From Chrysochromulina tobinii (taxonomy: Eukaryota > Haptophyta > Prymnesiales > Chrysochromulinaceae), in contig JWZX01000754.1 of the NCBI GenBank assembly GCA_001275005.1, forward strand, positions 1 through 18,881: a stretch of DNA of 18,881 nucleotides, read 5' to 3'. The notes under the pieces are model-generated. The model did not search any database. It was not told the origin of the DNA and worked only from the letters and a program-made list of their open reading frames with translations. This document shows positions 1 to 7,111 of this stretch, one piece after another. Each line of letters opens with the position of its first letter. Position 1 is the first letter of the stretch. Both the position numbers and the translations under genes were made by a program.

Positions 1-631
1 GTCCTCCCCTGCTGGCTTCCGGAGCACATTCGATAGGCTTCCGTATGGTTGTCTGTTGTTTCTGTATAGACTTGACTTGACTTGACTGAGAGCTCGACTT
101 CGTGAGATTCCCCGGTCGAAATGATCCCAATCGCCAAGGCAAACTAAAATCTGAAAGACCACGCGACGGCAGCTGAGGCATGGGCATGTGGCGCAAGCTG
201 CATGATGATGTTTGCGGGGGGGGCGGGGCAGACATTCAGTGATTCTGAGCTAGTCCTGCTTGAGACGGCACTGTGTTGAAACACATGGTTGAAACACCAG
301 AGTAGTGAAACCCTTCGTATTGGTGTTTCAACACCGGTGTGAAGCTCAGCTTAATCCTTAAACCAATTGCCTTAAACGACGGCGCCCGGCGGCCTACGGT
401 GGCTACTCATGCTACTCATCTAAAGCGGTAAGCGCGTCGCTACACCTGCTAACCTACGGTATTACCTGAAGTATTACCTACTTGATAATACGCTTGTGTC
501 GCCGCGTCCCGGCGGCCCCCGGTGGCAGTGTCGAGTGTCTTTTACAAAGGATGAGTGCGAAGCTCGTGCACGGCGGAGGTCGGCCCGGCGTGGAGTGCTT
601 CGACCGCTCCGAGCACGGCCACCTCGTGCGT
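1..631. other. Left intergenic region, no gene seen
   Basis: This is the 3' flank of the minus-strand J-domain gene. I find no convincing coding region. It holds a short pentamer run (ACTTG units near 69-88), a G-rich stretch near 212-226, and a cluster of GTTGAAACAC motifs with an inverted copy at 322-334 (listed separately). Short open frames at 482-931 and 555-1160 mostly lie over the J-domain gene in other frames and look like shadows of it. Confidence 0.6.
273..334. repeat. Inverted repeat of a GTTGAAACAC motif
   Basis: GTGTTGAAACAC at 273-284 is the exact reverse complement of GTGTTTCAACAC at 323-334. A second copy, GTTGAAACACC at 288-298, is the exact reverse complement of 322-332. 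Either left copy could pair with the right copy, so two alternative hairpins are possible. It lies about 300 nt beyond the stop codon of the J-domain gene, and its role is unknown. Confidence 0.6.
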
Positions 632-1333
632 TCACGCGTCCGTCTTCTGCTCCGGCTTCTCCTCCGAATCCCCGCCGTGCTCTTCGATGCATGCGCTGAT
701 GAGCTTGAAGACCTCCTCTGCCATCTCCTTGAGCACCTCGTGCTTGTCCGGATGCCACTTCAACTTGAGCTGCTTGAACTTGCGCTTGCGCTCGTCGGGA
801 GGCAGCTTGGCGGCCTCCTTGACAGCGGCCACGAGGGCCTCCTTAGTGCGCGTGAGGCCGAGGGCCGCGTCCGACTCGCTGGCCGGCGGGGGTGGCGGCG
901 GCTCCACCTCCCTCGAGTCGAGAACTTGTGACGCGACTTCCCGCCACTTCTCGAGCTGGCGCACGCGCCTGAGCAGAGCCTCGTTCTTGTACGACGCGTC
1001 TGCCAGGAGGTTGTGTGCGAGCAAGAGCTCAGCCTCGAGCTCGTCCCTCTCGTGCTCCCCTCGGACCACCTCGATGGCTGCCTCGTCCCTCTCGTGCATC
1101 GCCTTCTCAGCTTGTCCCATCGAGCGCTGGAGCGCCGCCTCGAGCTGTGCTACACGCTGAATCGCTTCGTCCCTCTCTTCGAGCACCCGCTTGGCAAGGG
1201 CGTGGGCCAGCTCCGCGGACTCCACCCCGATGCTGCAGTGAGGCGGGCGCGCATAGCGCAGATTGGCCTGCTGATTCTCGGCGTCAAAAATTTCCTCGAG
1301 CTCCTCGCGCGTGTAGGCTGCGCGTCGATCCAT
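632..1333 (-). CDS. J-domain (DnaJ-like) coiled-coil protein
   Basis: A 233-residue intronless frame. Residues about 40-135 are charged and heptad-like, consistent with a coiled coil (repeated RDEA/ERDE patterns). A poly-proline linker lies at about 145-150. The C-terminal part, about 165-220, resembles a J domain: a basic helix, then WHPDKH with the diagnostic HPD at 194-196, then a helix ending in VFKLISACIEEH. HPD is the residue set that J proteins use to stimulate Hsp70 ATPase, so this is probably an Hsp70 co-chaperone or a J-like regulatory protein. The J domain is C-terminal and its first helix is poorly conserved, unlike classic DnaJ. No signal peptide or membrane segment is visible, so cytosolic or nuclear location is inferred. 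It is divergent from the SbmA-like gene. The start is the first Met of the frame; an upstream exon cannot be excluded. Confidence 0.75.
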   Translation of the reverse strand: MDRRAAYTREELEEIFDAENQQANLRYARPPHCSIGVESAELAHALAKRVLEERDEAIQRVAQLEAALQRSMGQAEKAMHERDEAAIEVVRGEHERDELEAELLLAHNLLADASYKNEALLRRVRQLEKWREVASQVLDSREVEPPPPPPASESDAALGLTRTKEALVAAVKEAAKLPPDERKRKFKQLKLKWHPDKHEVLKEMAEEVFKLISACIEEHGGDSEEKPEQKTDA

Positions 1334-1776
1334 TTTCTCCGCAGCCTGCTGCGGCTGCCAATCGGTGACGTAGCGGAGAGGCGTGGCTGCGGCTTGCGAG
1401 CGTTAGGGACCACAGTGCTCCTGTAGGACTTGGCGAAAGTTTGAAGTCCCTGGATTTCTTGTGAATTTGAATAGACGGGACGCCGTTTCGACCCTCTATC
1501 GTTTCGAGGTTCGGAATTCTTCAGCAAATTCAAGAGAGAAGGGGAGTTGCGTGCGCGTACATGACAAAGTTCAATGCGGCGCGGTGCGTGCAATACGTGT
1601 TCGGAATTTGACGATTTGGTTTCGTCGAAGCCGCCGACTTTCGTTTGTTATCAGCTGGCAGCAGCTGCATATGTCACACAAGCATCTTCTCTCGAAGAGG
1701 ACCTGTCGAACGTGAACGCTTGCAAGACACCGAAGGGCAGGGGGGGGGCGATCGCCAGTTCGTCCACACTCCGAGC
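1334..1776. promoter_or_regulatory. Divergent upstream region shared by J-domain and SbmA-like genes
   Basis: This 443-nt interval lies between two divergently oriented start codons and should hold both promoters. It is more AT-rich than the flanking coding DNA. A run of nine G (1740-1748) sits just upstream of the SbmA-like start. I cannot identify a convincing TATA box or known element. An open frame enters it from the SbmA-like gene (in frame back to an ATG at 1645), but that extension has no family resemblance. Confidence 0.4.
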
Positions 1777-3104
1777 ATGTTCCACGAGTTCTTCTTGCGA
1801 GGTTCCCGCGCTCGAATCGCATGGGCGTGGTTCGGCCTCGCAAGCATCATGGGCAAGGCCGTGTTCAGCGCTTGGAACAAGCGAAGATACAATGACTTCA
1901 CCCTCGACTTTTACAATTTGGTGGCGTATGGGCAGGAGTACGGCCTCGGGCATGAGCAGATGGTTGATCGACTCTACAGCATCATGTGGAGCTGGTTGTC
2001 GATCCAGATGGCCCAGTTTCTCGTGTACCCGGCGCTGCGCATACTGCACAATTACTGGGCTGCTTCCTGGCGATTCGTCCTCGTGGAAGAGTACTTGCAG
2101 CGCTGGCACAGGAACTCGAGGCCTCTTGAGGGCGTCTCGCAGCGCATTCATGAGGACGCGCACCGCTTCACCGAGGGCATCAACTGGATCACGTACGATC
2201 TCCTCGATTCCATCGCCAGCCTCGTGGCCTTCACTCCACTCCTGGCCACTCTTGGCGAGAAGGTGCCGCCGCCCGGATTCGGCAAGGGAGAGGTGCCCGG
2301 CGTATGGCTCGCGTATGCCGCCGTGGGGGGAGGCATCGTTGGCACGTGCATCTCGCTCTTCATCGGTCGCCACCTCGTGGCGATCCGAGTCACCATTCAA
2401 CGGCTGAACGCGAAGCTGCGTCGCGATCTCGTCCTCGTTGAATCGGCGTATGAGCATGTGGCGGGAGCGGATCCAGACGAGTACAGCACGAAGCATAGTC
2501 GCCGGGCGAGCCGTTTGGCGCCCTTTGCGCCCCTGTTGACCGAGATGTGGAACGCTTACAGTACGATGTACGTCCATCTCGGCGCGCGCGCGCTGGCCTG
2601 ATTGCCTCCCTCATCAGTCTGATTGCCTCCCTCATCAGGTACGTCCATCTCGGCGCGCTCCGCTTTTGGAACGAGCTGTGGTCCAATGTCGACGAACTGC
2701 TCCCGTACATTCTAGTTGCGCCGCGTCTGATCGCCGCCGACCCGGAGATGCGTCTCTCGTACGGCGACCTCGCCCAAACGAAGAACGCCGTCGGGCGCGT
2801 CTTCAACCAAATCTGGACCTGGGCTGAGAAGTGGGAGGACTTGACTGAGTGGATGTCGGTCCATCGGCGTCTCGTCGAACTTGAGGAGATGCTTGCCAAC
2901 GCGGACGAGCGCGAAGCCTTGGCGGCCTTCGCCACTCCGACGCCGTCCTTCGGCAAGGTCTTCGGCCACGCTCTGCCTTCTAAGGCACTGCCGTTGGCCA
3001 TGCCAGTGGCGCGGAGCGCGAGCAGTTCTCCAACGGCTGTGATTCCGAGCTCTTCGTTCCGAGGGGTGCGATCCGAACCTTTCAGGATGGCGGATATGGT
3101 TTGA
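1777..3104 (+). CDS. SbmA/BacA-like inner-membrane peptide transporter family protein, two exons
   Basis: Exons 1777-2567 and 2639-3104 join in frame to 418 residues, close to bacterial SbmA/BacA (about 400-420). Family resemblance is clearest at 95-165, a basic/aromatic segment followed by LEGVSQRIHEDAHRF, which parallels the IEGAAQRVQEDTMRF region of SbmA, then a hydrophobic helix. The C-terminal part (about 270-345) follows the family pattern up to HRRLVELEEML. Several hydrophobic helices are visible (about 14-32, 65-90, 140-160, 176-197). There is no Walker A or ABC ATPase, as in SbmA, which is proton-driven and imports peptides and peptide antibiotics. The N-terminus seems shorter than in bacteria, by perhaps 70 residues, so an upstream exon may be missing. 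A Ser/Pro-rich tail of about 65 residues is extra. The ATG at 1777 is chosen because MFHEFF resembles the family start. Substrate and membrane are unknown here. Confidence 0.72.
2568..2638 (+). other. 71-nt intron with duplicated exon edge and duplicated acceptor
   Basis: The donor GTACGT at 2568 and the acceptor TCATCAG ending at 2638 restore the frame (ATG codon split AT|G, then TAC GTC CAT). The first 20 nt of the intron are identical to the first 20 nt of exon 2 (2639-2658). The 3' half is two copies of CTGATTGCCTCCCTCATCAG (2598-2617 and 2619-2638), each with a CTGAT branch-point-like motif and its own CAG. Confidence 0.85.
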
Positions 3105-3876
3105 ATTCGGTCTCGCCAGCATGAGTCGGCACCTCGGCAACACGAACCGCGTGTATGATGGATACACACTGTAGACGACCCGTTTTGGCTTGGAGCCCTC
3201 TGGTCTGGTCGTCCCTGCGCTGTCTCCTCCTGGAGGATTGGAGGACCCCACATACCCAGGGGCTCCTCCGGAGCTACACTAGTCCACCGTAGAAGGTCTG
3301 GTCGTCTAAGGTACGCTGTTGAACCCCAGCGACGACGTGACGACCAAAGCCAAGAAGTAGACCGGCGTGCACACTGCGTCTGTGACGCGCGTGATGGAAC
3401 CGCCAACCGGACCAAGTCCAAGACGTGGACGAGCTTTAGGTCGAACCGAACCGTCAACCGGAACGTCGTCCTCGGTGTGAGCGCCGACGAGCGGACGGTT
3501 ACCCATGACGGTTACCGGCCGGGCTTACGCCTTATCACTAACAGGTTTCGTCGGTCCTCTCTCTTGAATTCCTAGCATGAACGGCGACCCGCACGCGGCA
3601 CGCATCGAGGGAATCTCCCCCGGGATTCCCGACATAAATTCCCGACATGACGTCAACACCTAGGGAGTGATGACGTCATCCCGAGGGTCTGCCGCTCGCA
3701 CCTCCTCACGTTGACGTACGTACAACACACCAGGGACCATACAGCCGTGTACCGTCCGGACGTACACAGCATGTCGGTCGGATTGTCTACTAGATTGTCG
3801 TGTTGCGCTGCCCACGATGTGTATAGCCCCCCCGCTACCCGGTGTGCCCGGAGCCCGCCGGACTTCTGTCACCGTG
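3105..3876. other. Convergent intergenic region
   Basis: This lies between the 3' ends of the SbmA-like gene (+) and the kelch gene (-). It holds no coding region that I can support; frames at 2390-3457 (-) and 3660-4088 (-) show no recognisable protein. Small repeats are present: ATTCCCGACAT twice (3625-3635, 3638-3648), two TGACGTCA palindromes, and inverted GACGACC/GGTCGTC copies (near 3172 and 3299). Both polyadenylation regions should be here. Confidence 0.55.
3648..3678. promoter_or_regulatory. Two TGACGTCA (CRE-like) palindromes
   Basis: Perfect TGACGTCA octamers lie at 3648-3655 and 3671-3678, 23 bp apart centre to centre. TGACGTCA is the classic CRE site for bZIP factors. The location is odd for a promoter because both flanking genes end here, so the pair may be chance, or may serve an unrecognised transcript. 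A half-like TGACGTAC follows near 3712. Confidence 0.3.
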
Positions 3877-5727
3877 TCAGATGGCCACGCAAGTGAAGAA
3901 AGTGTCAGGTGGCATCTCCAAGTGTTTGGGCGCCGTAATGGTACTGAACCCAGAATGACGACCGACAGAAATTGGATTCCAAAACACGAGTGTTTTGTCT
4001 TGAACGTCGATTTGGGGAGTCGTACAAGTAATTGCGCCCGTAGCAGCACTTTCACCATCACTGCCGCCAAAGCACCAGAGGACGCCACTCACCATGGCGG
4101 CACCAATGCCTTCGGCGGCTTTGGGGAGCCGTATTGTAGAAGCTCTGTCCCACTTATCAATGGCCGGGTAGTATGTATTGCACTCATTCGTTGCAAAGAA
4201 CTTGCCGTCTTCGTCTCGACTCCTCCCGCCTAAGGTGACAATGGCCGTACCTTTGTCGCTATCAACCACGACCGCTGCAGCCATGTTTGTGTAACCACGT
4301 GGCATATCACACACAGGCGTCCACACATTGGTCTTGGAGTCGTACTTCTCGACGCTCTCCGAATGCCAGGACTCATTGGTCTCACCGCCAATGGCGAACA
4401 GGCAGCCTTGCGCGGCCACGAGGCAAAAGTCTTTGCGTGCAACATTCATGGGCGCGACCGGATGCCAAGTGTCGCTCGTCGGGTCGTATGACTCCACCGC
4501 AGCACGCTCACAATCCGAATCAGTGTCCCAGCCTCCAGCCACGTAAATCTTTCCGTCTAGAGCAGCGGCACTAGCTATGCGACATTCACCCCCATGACAA
4601 GTCGCCAAGGCTGCGAGTGTGCGCCATTCATCGGTGGCCTCGTCATAGCGCATCAGCACATTTCGCTCCATCTTTCCGTCGAATGCAACCACGTACAGCT
4701 TCCCATCAAGAGCGGTCGCTGACACTGGACAATCCGCACCTGGTAGTGATGCGATCGAAGTCACAGCTCGAGTGACCGGATCAAATCGTTTGCAGAGCCT
4801 GAAACTGAAATCAAGATTCTCATCTTCGAAACCGAGCAAGTAGATGGCTCGGCAGCCTTCGCGTGGTCTGCTTCGCGGCATCTCGGGCTTCACATCGAGC
4901 TTATCGGCAAGGGCGTACGCGACGTCCTTCATAATGGTGGGTGACGCCGCCACGAGCGGCTCGGACAGCACATCGTGCAGCCGCTCACGCGGCATGAATC
5001 CAAAGCGCACGTGCGCGAGCAGCTCGGCGAGCTCACTGTCGGAGGTCGCCCCGTGGTGACGCGCCCACTGCAGCGCGGCTTCGAACGCGGTCAGCTCGGA
5101 GTCGATCGTGAGCGCATCATCACCCAGCAGAGCGAGCAGACGCTCGCGGGAGAGGCTCAGGAAGCTCGGACTCTTCACCAGAGGCTCAAAGCTGCGCAGG
5201 CACGTTCGCCGGGCGGCCGTCTCAAGCATTGGCAACGAGTAGCGCTCGGCCAGCTCCCAAACCTGGACACTGTCCGTGCACGTGACACGATGCTGGATTG
5301 CGGCGCTCACCGCCTCCAGCAGCGGCGCGACTTCGAGCCGCGACGCGACCTCGAGCAAGTCCAGCAATCGAGCATCGCTCTCGAGCGTTGCCGCACCTGA
5401 GTAGATGAAATCTAGCGCGCACGCGAAGGCCACCGCGCTGAGGTCGGAGACGGTGAACTCGCGGGTGCCGCTGTCCGCAAATGACTGCTGCTTGAAGTGG
5501 ACGCGCATAAATGGTGACGCGGCTGCTAGCACACATCGGTGCGCCGGAAAGGCCTTGCCCTCGACGACGATCACAATGTCGCAGAAGTTGTCCGCGCTCT
5601 CGCGCCAGAGCGCGATGAGCTCCGTCGGGTAGGCAGCGCCGCCACTGAGTTCGACGGCCACTTGTCTCGCGCAGTCCTCGGTGAGTCGCGCTCGCTTTGT
5701 GGCACGAGGAGCCTCGACCGCAGCCAT
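3877..5727 (-). CDS. BTB-BACK-kelch protein, probable CUL3 ubiquitin-ligase adaptor
   Basis: 616 residues from the Met at 5727. The frame is open to 5808, but the Ala-rich start MAAVEAPRATKRARL fits better than the upstream leader. A BTB domain spans about 45-147 (CDIVIVVEGKAFPAHRCVLAAASPFM is the classic core, seen at 49-74), and BACK spans about 150-255. Kelch repeats run from about 295 to 556, with repeated GKxYVxGG, YDP and W motifs (for example 391-400, 414-421, 443-448, 550-556). In animals and plants this architecture bridges CUL3 through BTB-BACK and binds substrate through the kelch propeller. A KRAR cluster near 11-14 could be a weak nuclear signal. The last 60 residues do not follow the kelch pattern; they may be a real tail, or read-through past a missed donor near the 3' end. 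No intron is needed elsewhere. Confidence 0.9.
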   Translation of the reverse strand: MAAVEAPRATKRARLTEDCARQVAVELSGGAAYPTELIALWRESADNFCDIVIVVEGKAFPAHRCVLAAASPFMRVHFKQQSFADSGTREFTVSDLSAVAFACALDFIYSGAATLESDARLLDLLEVASRLEVAPLLEAVSAAIQHRVTCTDSVQVWELAERYSLPMLETAARRTCLRSFEPLVKSPSFLSLSRERLLALLGDDALTIDSELTAFEAALQWARHHGATSDSELAELLAHVRFGFMPRERLHDVLSEPLVAASPTIMKDVAYALADKLDVKPEMPRSRPREGCRAIYLLGFEDENLDFSFRLCKRFDPVTRAVTSIASLPGADCPVSATALDGKLYVVAFDGKMERNVLMRYDEATDEWRTLAALATCHGGECRIASAAALDGKIYVAGGWDTDSDCERAAVESYDPTSDTWHPVAPMNVARKDFCLVAAQGCLFAIGGETNESWHSESVEKYDSKTNVWTPVCDMPRGYTNMAAAVVVDSDKGTAIVTLGGRSRDEDGKFFATNECNTYYPAIDKWDRASTIRLPKAAEGIGAAMVSGVLWCFGGSDGESAATGAITCTTPQIDVQDKTLVFWNPISVGRHSGFSTITAPKHLEMPPDTFFTCVAI

Positions 5728-6126
5728 TGTCGACGCCCCGCGACTCGAGTGCAGCTTGAGCTGTGATCCGTGAACAGGGCTGTGAATGAATATACTCGGT
5801 GCAAGCATGCTTCTACCCGTACCCGTCCGATGTGTGCGCGCCGCTCAGCGTGCCGGAGGCGGAGCGAGCGCTTTATCCAATTATCGCCCCTTCATCGGCG
5901 ACCACTGACGTCTGACGAAGACCACCTATCTAACGCCATTGATCTAACGTCTCCGCAGCGTGAGAAATCACCTATGACCTATATGCCAGTCACTCGTACA
6001 CTGAGTCTATTGGGATGTTCGCAACGAGAGATACGATACATTCTTGAGAATCTCATAACTGTTGTGAACACGCCTCTGGGACACCGTTTGAAAGGCCATC
6101 TTTGCAGCACAATCGCGTGCGTGCGC
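5728..6126. promoter_or_regulatory. Upstream region of the kelch gene / 3' flank of the TIM-barrel-like gene
   Basis: About 400 nt between two minus-strand genes. It should hold the kelch promoter and the terminator region of the upstream gene. It is visibly more AT-rich (about 5930-6080) than the coding DNA. I recognise no defined motif and no supported small gene. Confidence 0.4.
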
Positions 6127-6939
6127 TCAGCGCTGCCGCTTCCAGGCGGTCTTCTCCGCAGCATAGCGCGCCGAGCCACCGCCTGTGCCAAAGTGGCCAT
6201 TCGCCGCGCCCGTGAGACCATCGATCCGAAACTCAGACGACATCTTCGATCGGAGCTGCGCGATTGCAAAGCGGCTGTACTGCAGGTCTTCGTCATCGCC
6301 GACGCACGCTCCACTCAGGAGAAGAGATCGGATGTTGACGTCGACCTCAGAGGCGAGCGCACGCCCGCTGCGGATCTCACCATTCTCGGCTTGCATCGCC
6401 TCAAACGTGGCGACCACCACGGCGTCTGCGGGAAACGTCGGACGCATGAAACCCAGCTCCAGCGCCCAGGAGCCATCGAGCACAAAGCCCGCAGCCTCGC
6501 CGAGGCCAGCATCGACGACGCGCAGGACGTCATCGTGAGAAGAGATGCGCCAAAGCACGTCCACGCTGGCGTCGATCTCAGCCGCCATTTGCAGGTCAAC
6601 CGTGGATAGCACCACTGCACTAGCGCCTGCCGTGATGGCCTCGGGCACGCTGGCGCTGTCGCCGTTGAAGATGACAGGGCATGGACCTGGGAAATCGCCC
6701 TTGGCAGTGTTCTGCTCCTTGTAGAGCGCGGCGACTGACGCCACACTAGGCGTCCACAATGTAGCCGCGTCCACCTTCCGAAGGCTTGAGGAAAGCTGCG
6801 CTAGAGCGAGGTCATCAAGGTTGCCAGTATACTCAACCGAGACAGTGAGAGCTTTGGACCTTGGGCTGAGAGTCTTTATAGCTGGTGGCGCCCGCGTCGC
6901 GAGGAGCGAGTGTGTGGTTGCCACGAGTAGGAGCAGCAT
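6127..6939 (-). CDS. Targeted TIM-barrel-like protein (function unknown)
   Basis: 270 residues from the Met at 6939; the longer frame from 7008 adds a leader without features. The start MLLLLVATTHSLLATRAPP is a good signal peptide, and the Arg/Pro/Ser-rich stretch after it could be a plastid transit peptide as in secondary-plastid algae. Residues about 87-160 look like beta/alpha units (PVIFNGDSA, AITAGASAVVLS, VDVLWRISSHDDVLRVVDAG, AAGFVLDG) and are reminiscent of indole-3-glycerol-phosphate-synthase-type or other aldolase-like TIM barrels. The chain is short and I cannot place the catalytic lysine or glutamates, so no enzyme name is justified. The C-terminus carries a distinctive FRIDGLTGAANGHFGTGGG (237-255). 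It is divergent from the sulfotransferase fusion gene. Confidence 0.65.
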   Translation of the reverse strand: MLLLLVATTHSLLATRAPPAIKTLSPRSKALTVSVEYTGNLDDLALAQLSSSLRKVDAATLWTPSVASVAALYKEQNTAKGDFPGPCPVIFNGDSASVPEAITAGASAVVLSTVDLQMAAEIDASVDVLWRISSHDDVLRVVDAGLGEAAGFVLDGSWALELGFMRPTFPADAVVVATFEAMQAENGEIRSGRALASEVDVNIRSLLLSGACVGDDEDLQYSRFAIAQLRSKMSSEFRIDGLTGAANGHFGTGGGSARYAAEKTAWKRQR

Positions 6940-7111
6940 GCGATCTCTTCTGCAGAACCTTTGCGGAATTTGCGAAATTGAAGTCTCCGCCACGTTCACA
7001 CAGCACACCGCCCGTTCACACTCTGAGCGGGCAGTAACAGTGCCGTAGCACCGGCTGTCGCGTCTGTCGTGTTAACGTTCACTTCGCTCGAACACGGCCG
7101 TCACGTCAGCA
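6940..7111. promoter_or_regulatory. Compact bidirectional promoter region
   Basis: Only 172 nt separate the proposed ATG of the TIM-barrel-like gene (-) from the ATG of the DUF6473-sulfotransferase gene (+). Both transcripts must start here or in each other's leader. No TATA box is obvious. The region includes AT-richer sequence near 6960-6985. Confidence 0.4.

Noticed and set aside
1651-2577. 308-residue minus-strand frame opposite the SbmA-like gene
   Set aside because: It has no family resemblance and lies exactly antisense to a well-supported coding exon in GC-rich DNA.
1777-3104. Bacterial contamination as the source of the SbmA-like gene
   Set aside because: A phase-consistent spliceosomal intron with the same CTGATTGCC unit as the sulfotransferase gene interrupts it, so it belongs to the same nuclear genome.
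2390-3457. 355-residue minus-strand frame
   Set aside because: Arg/Ser-rich composition typical of antisense GC-rich coding DNA; it overlaps exon 2 of the SbmA-like gene and the spacer, with no recognisable domain.
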